Source of the DNA: Thermoanaerobacterales bacterium | Lineage (GTDB): Bacteria > Actinomycetota > Acidimicrobiia > Acidimicrobiales > JACDCH01 | Assembly: GCA_017577565.1 (NCBI GenBank) | Contig: PKRH01000002.1 | Span: 1-64,000, forward strand | Length of the DNA: 64,000 nt | Reading direction: 5' to 3' | Shown: one piece after another, positions 1 through 8,121 of the stretch | Layout: every line of letters begins with the position of its first letter | How positions within the stretch are numbered: position 1 is the first letter of the stretch | Program-made: the position numbers and the translations under genes | Notes under the pieces: generated by a model | Told to the model about the DNA's origin: nothing | The model's input: only the letters and a program-made list of their open reading frames with translations | The model's database searches: none

Positions 1-159
1 GAGGTGGGCGGCGAGCGAGTAGAGCCGGCGCGCCACCATCAGCAGGGGGATGCCGAGCGGCAGCAGGACGATCGTGATCGAGAGCAGGAACCCGACCGCC
101 GCGAGCACCCCCGCCACCAGCCACAGGAGGCCACCGGACACCCAGCGCAGCGGCTTCAC
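1..159 (-). CDS. Partial small membrane protein, 5'-end only
   Basis: The window edge cuts this gene. The 53 residues visible start at a GTG at 159 preceded by a GGGAGGAGG ribosome binding site, then run as MKPLRW followed by one long hydrophobic stretch (about residues 8-42, containing a PLGIPLL turn that could split it into two helices) and a basic ARRLYS segment. No family is recognised. It is probably an inner-membrane protein of unknown role. The real length and C-terminus lie outside the window. Confidence 0.55.
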   Translation of the reverse strand, partial: MKPLRWVSGGLLWLVAGVLAAVGFLLSITIVLLPLGIPLLMVARRLYSLAAHL

Positions 160-239
160 GGTCGACCCTCCTCCCGGACGGCGGGCGCCGTCCGGGTGTC
201 GTCTACCCCGTCCGGGCCGGGGGCACTCCCGTGACCCGG

Positions 240-725
240 TCACCCGCCGGCGAGGCGCCGGTCGGCTGCGCGGGCCTCGATGTCGAGGCGGCGGAGCAGG
301 CCGGGCAGGATGCGCCGCTCGGCCGACCCGCCGACCACCGGCACGGCGACGACGAGCTCGCCGTCGATCCGCCGCACCGAGCCGCCGTCGTCGGGGAGGA
401 CCGCCAGGTCGGCCCGCCCGTGGAGGCGGCGGGGGTCGGCGTCGGCCGCGAAGCGCAGGCTGCCCTCGCCGGTCCCCGGGTCGAGCTCGAGGTGCTGGGT
501 CCAGGTCAGCCGGTGCCGGCCGAGGAGGCGGCGAGCCAGCGGGTCGAGGCTCCCGACGAACTCGTAGCGGAGCCGGAGGACCGCCGGCCCCCCGCCGTCG
601 ACGGCCTCGGCCTCCAGCAGGGCGACGTCGGGCAGCTCGAGCTCCCGGTGGAACGCGGGGTCGACGAGCAGCGCCCGCACGGCGTCGGCGGGGGCGGCGA
701 ACCGGTGCTCGGCCTGGAAGCGCAC
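240..725 (-). CDS. DUF2505 (SRPBCC-fold) protein
   Basis: A 161-residue protein that opens MRFQAEHRF and carries the alternating hydrophobic pattern of the START/SRPBCC fold, matching the actinobacterial DUF2505 family by recognition. These proteins form a hydrophobic ligand pocket; the ligand is unknown. It has no signal peptide or membrane segment, so it should be cytoplasmic. The GTG start at 725 has no ribosome binding site but sits 6 bases after GACGAT on the minus strand, so the mRNA may be leaderless. It lies downstream of the mutase gene on the same strand with a 90-base gap. Family call fairly safe, function unknown. Confidence 0.75.
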   Translation of the reverse strand: MRFQAEHRFAAPADAVRALLVDPAFHRELELPDVALLEAEAVDGGGPAVLRLRYEFVGSLDPLARRLLGRHRLTWTQHLELDPGTGEGSLRFAADADPRRLHGRADLAVLPDDGGSVRRIDGELVVAVPVVGGSAERRILPGLLRRLDIEARAADRRLAGG

Positions 726-815
726 GGCGCCATCGTCGCAGCCCGGCGGGCGCCGGACGGCGACCGTCGCGCCCCGGGTGCCGTCCGGCGCCGTCGGGTC
801 GGGTCCGGCCGGCGC

Positions 816-2795
816 TCAGCCGCCCCGGTGGGCGACGGCCAGGTCGACGATCTCGTCCATGATCCGGGCCAGCTCGAAGTCCTTCGGCGTGTAGACGGCC
901 GCCACGCCGGCCTCGGTCAGCGCCCGGCGGTCCTCCTCGGGGATGATCCCGCCGGCCACGACCGGTGCCTGGACCCCCTGCTCCCGCACGAGGCGCACGA
1001 CGGTCGGGACGAGGTCGAGGTGGGACCCCGACAGGATCGACAGGCCGATGACGTCGACGTCCTCCTCGACGGCCACCGCCGCGATCTGCTCGGGCGCCAG
1101 CCGGATGCCCTGGTAGATGACCTCGAGGCCGGCGTCCCGGGCAGCGACGGCGATCTGCTCGGCGCCGTTGGAGTGGCCGTCCAGGCCCGGCTTGGCGACG
1201 AGCAGGCGGGGCGGCCCGCCGGGCAGCGACCGCACCCGCTCGGCGACCCGGCGCAGCCCCTCGGAGCCGCCGCCGGCCCCGACGGCCGCGGCCACGCCGG
1301 TGGGGGCCCGGTACTCGCCGAACACCTCCCGCAGCACGCCGGCCCACTCGCCGGTCGTGCCGCCGGCGTGGGCCAGGGCGATGGTCGCCGGCATGATGTT
1401 CTCGCCGGTCTCGGCGACCCGGCGCAGCTCGTCGAGCGACCGCTTGACGGCGTCGTCGTCGCGCTGCTCGCGCCACCGCCGGACGTCCGCGATCATCTCG
1501 GCCTCCACCGCCGGGTCGACCTTGAGGATGTGGCCGCCCTCGCCGGCCGAGGCGGTGAGGGGCGACGGCTCGGTCTCGGTGAACCGGTTGAGCCCGACGA
1601 CGGTGATCTCGCCGTGCTCGATGCGCCGGACCCGCTCGGCGTGGCTGCGCACCAGCCGGCCCTTCAGCTCGTCGATGGCCTCGAAGGCGCCGCCCATGGC
1701 CAGGACGTCCTCGAGCTCGGCGGTGGCGGCGTCGACCAGCTCGGCGGTCAGGCCCTCGACGACGCGGGAGCCCTCGAACAGGTCGGGGTACTCGAGCAGG
1801 TCGGTCTCGTAGGCGAGCACCTGCTGCATCCGCAGCGCCCACTGCTGGTCCCACGGGCGGGGCAGGCCGAGCGCCTCGTTCCAGGCCGGCAGCTGGATCG
1901 ACCGGGCCCGGGCGTCGCGGCTGAGCGTCACCCCGAGCATCTCCAGCACGATGCGCTGCACGTTGTTCTCGGGCTGGGCCTCGGTCAGCCCCAGGCTGTT
2001 GACCTGCACGCCGTAGCGGAAGCGCAGGGCCTTGGGGTCGGTGACGCCGTAGCGCTCGCGGCCGATCCGCTCCCACATCCGGGTGAAGGCCCGCATCTTG
2101 CAGGTCTCCTCGACGAACCGGATGCCCGAGTTGACGAAGAAGCTGATCGAGCCGAACACCTGCGGGAACCGGTCGGGGTCGACCTGCCCCGACTCCCGCA
2201 CCGCGTCGAGCACGCCGATGGCGGTCGCCAGGCTGTAGGCGATCTCCTGCACCGGCGTCGCGCCCGCCTCCTGCAGGTGGTACGAGCAGACGTTGATCGG
2301 GTTCCACTTGGGGATCCGCTCGGCGCAGAACGCCACCATGTCGACGATCAGCCGGCGGGAGGGCTGCGGCGGGAAGATGTAGGTGCCGCGGGACAGGTAC
2401 TCCTTGACGATGTCGTTCTGGGTGGTGCCCCGCAGCTTCTCCGAGGGGACGCCCTGCAGCTCGGCGTTGGCCACGTAGAGGCCGAGCAGCCACGCGGCGG
2501 TGGCGTTGATCGTCATCGAGGTGTTCATCTCGGCCGGCGGGATGCCGTCGAGCAGCTCCTGCATGTGGCCGAGGTGGGCCACCGGGACGCCGACCTTGCC
2601 GACCTCGCCCCGGGCCAGCGGGTGGTCGGGGTCGTAGCCGGTCTGGGTCGGCAGGTCGAAGGCGATCGACAGGCCGGTCTGCCCCTTCGCCAGGTTGCGG
2701 CGGTAGAGCTCGTTGCTCGCCTTGGCGGTCGAGTGGCCCGAGTAGGTCCGCATCAGCCAGGGGCGATCGGGCTCGGGCAGTCTCACCTCGGTCAT
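816..2795 (-). CDS. ecm: Ethylmalonyl-CoA mutase (coenzyme B12-dependent)
   Basis: This 659-residue single-chain acyl-CoA mutase has the catalytic TIM-barrel half at about residues 1-510 and a C-terminal B12-binding domain whose DxHxxG cobalt-ligand motif (DGHSNG) is at residues 539-544. Its N-terminal MRTYSGHSTAKASNELYRR-like region and overall length match the Streptomyces MeaA/ethylmalonyl-CoA mutase group rather than the two-subunit methylmalonyl-CoA mutase. The reaction converts ethylmalonyl-CoA to methylsuccinyl-CoA in acetyl-CoA assimilation. The characteristic partners crotonyl-CoA carboxylase/reductase and mesaconyl-CoA hydratase are not in this window, but a 3-hydroxybutyryl-CoA dehydrogenase lies about 1.7 kb away on the same strand. 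A GGGGG stretch precedes the ATG. Confidence 0.9.
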   Translation of the reverse strand: MTEVRLPEPDRPWLMRTYSGHSTAKASNELYRRNLAKGQTGLSIAFDLPTQTGYDPDHPLARGEVGKVGVPVAHLGHMQELLDGIPPAEMNTSMTINATAAWLLGLYVANAELQGVPSEKLRGTTQNDIVKEYLSRGTYIFPPQPSRRLIVDMVAFCAERIPKWNPINVCSYHLQEAGATPVQEIAYSLATAIGVLDAVRESGQVDPDRFPQVFGSISFFVNSGIRFVEETCKMRAFTRMWERIGRERYGVTDPKALRFRYGVQVNSLGLTEAQPENNVQRIVLEMLGVTLSRDARARSIQLPAWNEALGLPRPWDQQWALRMQQVLAYETDLLEYPDLFEGSRVVEGLTAELVDAATAELEDVLAMGGAFEAIDELKGRLVRSHAERVRRIEHGEITVVGLNRFTETEPSPLTASAGEGGHILKVDPAVEAEMIADVRRWREQRDDDAVKRSLDELRRVAETGENIMPATIALAHAGGTTGEWAGVLREVFGEYRAPTGVAAAVGAGGGSEGLRRVAERVRSLPGGPPRLLVAKPGLDGHSNGAEQIAVAARDAGLEVIYQGIRLAPEQIAAVAVEEDVDVIGLSILSGSHLDLVPTVVRLVREQGVQAPVVAGGIIPEEDRRALTEAGVAAVYTPKDFELARIMDEIVDLAVAHRGG

Positions 2796-2875
2796 GCCCC
2801 CATCGTCCCCCGACCTACCCGCGGGTCACAACCGAGCGGACCACCGGCGGCCGGTCCGGGGCGGGGTGCCGGCCG

Positions 2876-3586
2876 TCACCCGGCGAAGGCCGGCGGCGGG
2901 TCCAGCTCGACGGCCCGGGCGACCATCTCCAGGTAGGTGGCGCGGGGGACCTCGACCGCGCCCAGCGACGCGAGGTGCGGCGTGCACCACTGCACGTCGA
3001 GGACCCGTCCCTCGACGCCGCCCTCCCGGAGCAGCTCGACGAGGCCGACGAGGGCCACCTTCGAGGCGTCGGTCCGCCGGTGGAACATCGACTCGCCGGC
3101 GAACAGCCCGCCGATGGCCACGCCGTAGAGCCCCCCGGCGAGGACCGGCTCGCCGTGGTCGCCGTCCCGGCCGTCGCCCTCCCCGGGCACCGTCCACGCC
3201 TCGACCGAGTGCGCCCAGCCCAGGCGGTGGAGGCGGCGGTAGGCGGCCCGGACCTCGGGCGTGATCCACCCGTGGGGCCGGCGGGGGTCGGCGCAGGCGT
3301 CGATGACCTCGTCGAAGGCCGTGTCGACCCGGATCTCGAACCGCCGCAGGCTCCGGCGCAGCGACCGCGACACCCGCAGGCCGTCGAGCGGGATGATCCC
3401 CCGCGGGTCGGGCGACCACCAGCCGAGCGGGCCCCGGCCGCCCAGCGGCATCGGGAACAGGCCCCGCCGGTAGGCGGCGAGGATCGTGCCCGCCTCGAGG
3501 TCGGCGCCCACCCCGACCAGCCCGTCCTCGTCGGCGCTGTCGGCCGGGGGGAACGCCCAGCGCGGCGGCGGGGGTTCGACGGGCAT
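2876..3586 (-). CDS. aat: Leucyl/phenylalanyl-tRNA--protein transferase
   Basis: A 236-residue protein of normal family length. It transfers Leu or Phe from charged tRNA to N-terminal Arg or Lys of proteins, marking them for ClpS/ClpAP in the N-end rule. The family signature regions are visible: GLVGVGADL near residue 22, FPM and WWSPDPRGI around residues 44-65, and GLYGVAIGGLFAGESMF near residue 150. The ATG at 3586 has no ribosome binding site and lies 9 bases after a minus-strand TACGAT box (3596-3601), which suggests a leaderless mRNA. It is followed 80 bases later by the mutase gene. Confidence 0.93.
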   Translation of the reverse strand: MPVEPPPPRWAFPPADSADEDGLVGVGADLEAGTILAAYRRGLFPMPLGGRGPLGWWSPDPRGIIPLDGLRVSRSLRRSLRRFEIRVDTAFDEVIDACADPRRPHGWITPEVRAAYRRLHRLGWAHSVEAWTVPGEGDGRDGDHGEPVLAGGLYGVAIGGLFAGESMFHRRTDASKVALVGLVELLREGGVEGRVLDVQWCTPHLASLGAVEVPRATYLEMVARAVELDPPPAFAG

Positions 3587-3611
3587 GGGGCTGCGATCGT
3601 ACCGGCCGCCC

Positions 3612-4355
3612 TCAGGGTCGCAGCCCGAGGTCGCGGGCGACGCGGGTGCCCACGGCGACGGTCGCCCGCCGGTTGAGGTAGCCGGCGGCGACGGCCCCGG
3701 TGAACGCCGGGCCGAGGGCCGAGAGGTTGCGGGTGAACCGCCGGCGCAGCAGCGCGCGCAGGCGCCGGCGGCCGGCGGGCCCGAGCGCGTCGCCCCGGAC
3801 GTCGGCCCCGCCGCCGGGCGCGGCCCGGCCCGACATCCACGAGGCGATCGCCGCCTCGGTGGCCCGGCGCGGCCCGCCGGGCAGGGGCCGGCCGGCCAGC
3901 TGGTGCAGCTCGGCGACCAGCTTCACCTCGGTGGCCACGACCAGCGCCGTGGCCGCCGCCAGCTCGAACGGCACGAGCACCATGCCGGCGAGCGACACCT
4001 CCTGGGCGGTGACGAGGCCGCCGGTCGCGGCGGCGATCCCGCCGGAGACCCGGCCCGCGGCCCGGACGACCGAGCGGGCCAGCGCGTCGCCGGTGCGGCC
4101 GCCGTGGTGGGCCGAGAGCGTCTCGGCGTCCCGGACCGGCAGCCGGGGCGCGACGTCGAGGACGGTCTCGGCGAGCCACCGCCCGCTGGCGACGGCGCCC
4201 CGGCCGGCCCGGCGGGCCGAGGCGGCGAGGGCGGTGATCTGCGCCCGGCGGCGCTCGTCCGCGCCGGCCTCGCCGCCGGGCTCGGGGTCGCCGTCCGGCC
4301 CGGCACCGGACCGGGCCGCACGGTCGAGGAAGGTCGGGACGGGCAGGCGGGGCAT
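3612..4355 (-). CDS. Conserved actinobacterial protein, possibly EcsC-like
   Basis: A 247-residue protein that I cannot assign with certainty. The N-terminal third is charged and Ala/Arg-rich; the middle (about residues 115-160) has helices rich in Gly, Ala and Val that could be membrane-associated, and the C-terminal part contains a basic RRRFTRN segment and AAGYLNRRATVAVGTRVA. The last segment resembles the end of EcsC-family proteins, but this is a weak impression. It ends 25 bases upstream of aat on the same strand and could be cotranscribed with it, although aat has its own start signal. Function unknown. Confidence 0.6.
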   Translation of the reverse strand: MPRLPVPTFLDRAARSGAGPDGDPEPGGEAGADERRRAQITALAASARRAGRGAVASGRWLAETVLDVAPRLPVRDAETLSAHHGGRTGDALARSVVRAAGRVSGGIAAATGGLVTAQEVSLAGMVLVPFELAAATALVVATEVKLVAELHQLAGRPLPGGPRRATEAAIASWMSGRAAPGGGADVRGDALGPAGRRRLRALLRRRFTRNLSALGPAFTGAVAAGYLNRRATVAVGTRVARDLGLRP

Positions 4356-4408
4356 CCACCCGAGTGTGGCGCGGCCACCCGGGCCGGGGCGCCCCGGCCG
4401 GGGGACGG

Positions 4409-4453
4409 CGGCGTCGCGGGCGGGCGACGCCGTGGCACCCGCCCGCGACGCCG
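4409..4453 (-). terminator. GC hairpin at the end of the 3-hydroxybutyryl-CoA dehydrogenase gene
   Basis: A perfect 16-bp inverted repeat (4409-4424 with 4438-4453) and a 13-base loop lie 6 bases beyond the stop codon of the dehydrogenase. No U-tract follows. Position and strength suggest transcription termination or mRNA 3'-end protection. Confidence 0.6.
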
Positions 4454-4458
4454 GCCCG

Positions 4459-5310
4459 TCAGCTGTAGTCGTAGAAGCCCTTGCCCGACTTCCGCCCCAG
4501 GTGGCCGGCCGACACCATGCGGCGCAGCAGCGGGACCGGCGCGTAGTTCGGGTCGCGGAACTCCTCGTAGAGCGCGTCGAGGATGGCGACCGACGTGTCG
4601 AGGCCCACGAGGTCGAGCAGGGCCAGCGGCCCCATCGGGAAGTTGCAGCCGCCCTGCATGGCCGCGTCGATGTCGTCGCGGCTGGCGGTGCCGTTCTCGA
4701 GCATCCGCACCGCGTTGTTGAGGTAGGGGAAGAGGAGGGCGTTGACGATGAACCCGGCCCGGTCCTCGACGACGACCGGGTTCTTGCCGCAGGCCTCGGC
4801 GAAGGCGACGGCCTCGGCCACCGTCTCCTCGCTCGACACCAGCGTGCGCACGACCTCGACGAGCTTCATCGCCGGGGCCGGGTTGAAGAAGTGGACCCCC
4901 ACCACCCGCTCGGGGCGGGACGTCTGGGTCGCCATCTCGATCACCGGGAGCGTCGAGGTGTTGGTGGCGAGGATGGCGCCCTCGCGCACGATGCGGTCGA
5001 GCTCGGCGAAGAGCTGCTTCTTCACCTCGAGGTCCTCGACCACCGACTCGACGACCATGTCGCAGTCGGCCAGCGCCTCCAGGTCGGCGGTGGCGGTGAC
5101 CCGGTCGCGGACCGCCGCGGCCGCGGCCTCGTCGAGCTTGCCCTTGCTGACCTGCTTCTCCAGGGACTTGCCCAGGGAGGCCAGCATGGCGTCGGCGGTC
5201 TCCTGCTTGCGGGACCGCAGCACCACCGTGACGCCCGCCTTGGCGGCGACCTCCGCGATGCCGGATCCCATGATCCCCGATCCGACGATGCCCAGTCGTT
5301 CGATTGCCAT
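4459..5310 (-). CDS. 3-hydroxybutyryl-CoA dehydrogenase
   Basis: A 283-residue single-function enzyme (Hbd/FadB2 type) that interconverts acetoacetyl-CoA and 3-hydroxybutyryl-CoA. The N-terminal Rossmann fold carries GIVGSGIMGSGIAEVA from residue 7, the catalytic dyad region HFFNPAPAMKLVEV lies near residue 140, and the C-terminal dimer domain ends with the usual GRKSGKGFYDY. It may feed the ethylmalonyl-CoA route or serve fatty-acid or polyhydroxybutyrate metabolism. The ATG lies 6 bases after a minus-strand TAGCCT box (5317-5322) with no ribosome binding site, so a leaderless message is likely. It is divergent from the S51-like gene. Confidence 0.93.
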   Translation of the reverse strand: MAIERLGIVGSGIMGSGIAEVAAKAGVTVVLRSRKQETADAMLASLGKSLEKQVSKGKLDEAAAAAVRDRVTATADLEALADCDMVVESVVEDLEVKKQLFAELDRIVREGAILATNTSTLPVIEMATQTSRPERVVGVHFFNPAPAMKLVEVVRTLVSSEETVAEAVAFAEACGKNPVVVEDRAGFIVNALLFPYLNNAVRMLENGTASRDDIDAAMQGGCNFPMGPLALLDLVGLDTSVAILDALYEEFRDPNYAPVPLLRRMVSAGHLGRKSGKGFYDYS

Positions 5311-5406
5311 CGAACGAGGCTACTGACGGTAAGTCGGACGGCGCCAACGCTCCGTGCCCGTGCATGCGCCCCGGGAGGGCGCGCCGCTCGCTAGCGTCGG
5401 GGCCCG

Positions 5407-6072
5407 ATGAGCGGACCCCTGGCCCTCGTGGGCGGCGGCGAGTGGCGCGACGGCTGCGACTTCGACCGCGACCTGCTGGCGGCCAGCGCGGGCGACGAGG
5501 TCGTCGTGCTGCCCACGGCGGCCGCCTACGAGCACCCCGAGCTGGTGGTCCGGCGGGCGACCGAGTGGTTCGCGGCCGCGGGCGCCACCGTGCGGCCGGT
5601 GCACGCCGTCGACCGGGCCGGCGCCCACGACGAGGGCAACGTGGCCGCCGTGCGGGACGCCGCCTTCGTCTACCTCGCCGACGGGTCGCCCATGCACCTG
5701 CGGTCGGTGCTGCTGCACAGCCCGCTGTGGGACGCCCTCGTCGCCGCCTGGCAGGGCGGCGCCGTGCTGGCCGCCTCGGGCGCCGGCGCCACCGTGCTGT
5801 GCGACCCGGCCGTCGACCCCCGGGGCGGCGCCTTCACCGTGGGCCTCGGGCTGCTGCGGGGCATCGCCGTCGTGGCCCGGGCCGACACCTGGTCCGAGGA
5901 CAAGCTGCACCGCACCCTGCAGCTCACCCCGCCCGGCGTGCCGCTGGTCGAGATCGACGAGCGCACCGCGCTCATCCGCGAGCCCGACGGCACCTGGCGG
6001 TCCGGGGGCGCCGGCACGGTCAGCGTCTGGGTCGACGGGCGCGAGGCCGGCCTCGACGCCCTGCCCGCCTGA
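5407..6072 (+). CDS. Peptidase S51/cyanophycinase-like protein lacking the nucleophile serine
   Basis: A 221-residue protein with a class-I glutamine amidotransferase-like fold: GPLALVGGGEWRDGC at the start, VVVLPTAAAYEHPE near residue 32, YLADGSPMHLRSVL near residue 90. In this family the nucleophile elbow is normally G/S-S-A-G-A; here residues 123-128 read ASGAGA, so Gly125 stands where the catalytic Ser is expected, with a Ser one position earlier. A Ser-dependent peptidase activity is therefore doubtful. The ATG lies 9 bases after TAGCGT (5392-5397), consistent with a leaderless mRNA. Family call good, activity unknown. Confidence 0.75.
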   Translation: MSGPLALVGGGEWRDGCDFDRDLLAASAGDEVVVLPTAAAYEHPELVVRRATEWFAAAGATVRPVHAVDRAGAHDEGNVAAVRDAAFVYLADGSPMHLRSVLLHSPLWDALVAAWQGGAVLAASGAGATVLCDPAVDPRGGAFTVGLGLLRGIAVVARADTWSEDKLHRTLQLTPPGVPLVEIDERTALIREPDGTWRSGGAGTVSVWVDGREAGLDALPA

Positions 6073-6192
6073 CGGGCCCCGGCCGCGTCCGCCGGCCCGG
6101 ACCGCCCGACCCCCTGGGGACGTGGGGCTCTTCCCGCCACGGGCGAGTGGTCCTACAGTCGACCTCGGCGGGCTCGGCCCCGAGGAGGCACC

Positions 6193-7233
6193 ATGCGTGC
6201 GGTCGTCTACCACGGTCCCGGTCGGAAGGCCTGGGAGGAGGTCCCGGACCCCACCCTCCAGGACGACACCGACGCCATCGTGCGGGTCGACGCCGTGACC
6301 ATCTGCGGCACCGACCTCCACATCCTGAAGGGGGACGTGCCCGCCGTGACCGACGGGCGCATCCTCGGCCACGAGGCCGTGGGCACCGTCCAGCAGGTCG
6401 GGCCCGGCGTGCGGGACGTGCAGGTCGGCGACAAGGTGCTCGTGTCCTGCATCAGCTCGTGCGGCACCTGCCGCTACTGCCGGCAGGGCGCCTACGGCCA
6501 GTGCCTGAACGGCGGCGGCTGGATCCTCGGCCACAAGATCGACGGCACCCAGGCCGAGTACGTGCGGGTCCCGTTCGCCGACACCTCCACCTACAAGGCG
6601 CCGGAGGGCGTCGGCGACGAGCAGCTGCTCATGCTCGCCGACATCCTCCCCACCGGCTTCGAGGTCGGCGTCCTGAACGGCCGGGTCCAGCCGGGTGACG
6701 TCGTCGTGGTCGTCGGCGCGGGCCCGATCGGGCTCGCGGCGATCACCGGCGCCCGCCTCTACAGCCCGTCCCACGTCGTGGCCGTCGACCTGGCCGACAG
6801 CCGCCTGGAGGCCGCCAAGGCGTTCGGCGCCGACGTCACCGTCAACAACGGCCGGGAGGACCCCTGGGAGGTCGTCGCCGGGCTGACCGACGGGCTGGGC
6901 GCCGACGTGGCCATGGAGGCCGTCGGCGTCCCGCCGACCTTCGAGCTCGCCGCCCGGCTCATCCGGCCGGGCGGCCGGGTGGCCAACATCGGCGTCCACG
7001 GCGAGCCCGTCGCCCTCCACCTGGAGGAGCTCTGGATCCGCAACGTCACCGTGACGACGGGGCTGGTCGACACCTACTCGACGCCGATGCTCCTGCGGCT
7101 CCTCGCCGGCCACCAGCTCGACGCCGGTCGGTTCGTCACCCACCGGTTCGCCATGGACGAGTTCATGGAGGCCTACGACACCTTCGAGCGGGCCGGCGAC
7201 ACCGGGGCGCTCAAGGTCGTGCTCACCCCGTGA
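6193..7233 (+). CDS. Zinc-dependent alcohol dehydrogenase (MDR superfamily)
   Basis: A 346-residue medium-chain dehydrogenase. Catalytic zinc ligands are seen in TICGTDLH (Cys near residue 38) and GHEAVGTV (His near residue 60); the structural zinc site is the four-cysteine lobe SCGTCRYCRQGAYGQC near residues 92-107; the nucleotide fold has VVVGAGPIGLAA near residue 176. Substrate is not evident; relatives oxidise short-chain alcohols or formaldehyde-type adducts. A TACAGT box at 6154-6159 and a GAGGAGG ribosome binding site precede the ATG. It ends facing the FKBP gene with a shared hairpin between them. Confidence 0.9.
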   Translation: MRAVVYHGPGRKAWEEVPDPTLQDDTDAIVRVDAVTICGTDLHILKGDVPAVTDGRILGHEAVGTVQQVGPGVRDVQVGDKVLVSCISSCGTCRYCRQGAYGQCLNGGGWILGHKIDGTQAEYVRVPFADTSTYKAPEGVGDEQLLMLADILPTGFEVGVLNGRVQPGDVVVVVGAGPIGLAAITGARLYSPSHVVAVDLADSRLEAAKAFGADVTVNNGREDPWEVVAGLTDGLGADVAMEAVGVPPTFELAARLIRPGGRVANIGVHGEPVALHLEELWIRNVTVTTGLVDTYSTPMLLRLLAGHQLDAGRFVTHRFAMDEFMEAYDTFERAGDTGALKVVLTP

Positions 7234-7239
7234 CCCCGT

Positions 7240-7268
7240 GGCCGGCCGCGGTCCGCCCGCGGCCGGCC
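7240..7268. terminator. Bidirectional GC hairpin between convergent genes
   Basis: A perfect 12-bp inverted repeat (7240-7251 with 7257-7268) with a 5-base loop fills the gap between the alcohol dehydrogenase and FKBP stop codons. It has no T-rich tail on either strand. Confidence 0.55.
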
Positions 7269-7278
7269 CCACCGGCGC

Positions 7279-7965
7279 TCAGCCGCCGGCGCGCCGGATG
7301 TCGACGACGTCGACGTCGAAGGCCAGCGGGGCGTCCGGCGGGATCGTGCCCCTGCCCTCCGCGCCGTAGGCCTTCTCGGACCCGATGAGCAGGTGCCGGC
7401 GCTCGCCGATCCTGGCCCCGACGAGGCCCTCGTCCCACCCCTGGATCACGGTGCCCGCACCAAGCGTCACCTCGAAGGGGTCGCCGCCCCAGGACGAGTC
7501 GAACTCGGTGCCGTCCTCGAGCACCCCCACGTAGTGGACGACGACGGTGTCGCCGACGGCGGCGCCCTCGCCCTCGCCCTCGATGAGGGTGGTCACCTCG
7601 AGCGCGTCGGGCGGGGTGTCCTCCGGCGGCGGCTGGGGGATCGGTGGGATGCGGTCGATGATCTCGGCGGCGAGCTCGGGGTTGCTGTAGGCCGAGGGCG
7701 GGGTCGTGGAGGAGGTCGTCGTCGGCGCCGTCGTGGAGGTCGTCGTCGTGTCCTCGGACGTGTCCTCGGTCGCGCCCTCGGCGTCGTCGCCCCCGTCGTC
7801 ACCCATGAGCGTCGAGACCAGGAACAGCACGGCGAGCACGACGACCGAGCCGATCACGATGCGCACGAGGGCCCGGCGACGCCTCGCGCGCTTCGCGGCG
7901 GCCGCCTCGGCCAGCGCCTTCTCGATCCGTGCGGCCTTCTGACGCTCTCGCTTGGCGGTACCCAC
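7279..7965 (-). CDS. Membrane-anchored FKBP-type peptidyl-prolyl isomerase
   Basis: A 228-residue protein in three parts. A basic cytoplasmic tail and one membrane segment (about residues 32-52) are followed by an acidic, Thr-rich flexible linker (about residues 55-95), then an FKBP domain covering the rest, with VVVHYVGVLEDGTEFDSSW, VIQGWDEGLVGARIGERR and the closing LAFDVDVVDI. It would act on proteins outside the membrane, helping prolyl isomerisation during folding. The GTG at 7965 is 9 bases after a minus-strand TAGCCT box (7975-7980) and lacks a ribosome binding site, pointing to a leaderless mRNA. Confidence 0.9.
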   Translation of the reverse strand: MGTAKRERQKAARIEKALAEAAAAKRARRRRALVRIVIGSVVVLAVLFLVSTLMGDDGGDDAEGATEDTSEDTTTTSTTAPTTTSSTTPPSAYSNPELAAEIIDRIPPIPQPPPEDTPPDALEVTTLIEGEGEGAAVGDTVVVHYVGVLEDGTEFDSSWGGDPFEVTLGAGTVIQGWDEGLVGARIGERRHLLIGSEKAYGAEGRGTIPPDAPLAFDVDVVDIRRAGG

Positions 7966-8053
7966 GAGGGGGCGAGGCTAGCGACAGCCGCTCCACCAGG
8001 GCACTCCGGCCGACCCCCTCACCACGCGAGCGGGTCCGGACTGCACTCTTCGG

Positions 8054-8098
8054 GGTCACACGTGCGACAATGCGTGGCTGAGGCGGTTCCACGTGACC
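8054..8098. promoter_or_regulatory. Inverted repeat and -10 box upstream of the BldD-like gene
   Basis: GGTCACACGTG (8054-8064) is mirrored by CCACGTGACC (8089-8098), and a GACAAT box (8066-8071) that could be a -10 element lies between them. The start codon is at 8122. Streptomyces BldD represses its own gene, so autoregulation is possible, but the half-site order differs from the published BldD consensus as I remember it. Confidence 0.35.
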
Positions 8099-8121
8099 TC
8101 TCCCCACCACGAGAACCACAC

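Noticed and set aside
816..2795. Methylmalonyl-CoA mutase large subunit
   Set aside because: The single chain of 659 residues and its MeaA-like N-terminus fit ethylmalonyl-CoA mutase better, and no small subunit or MeaB gene is adjacent.
231..2936. 901-codon plus-strand frame over the mutase gene
   Set aside because: Antisense shadow created by GC-rich codon bias; the minus-strand mutase is complete with all motifs.
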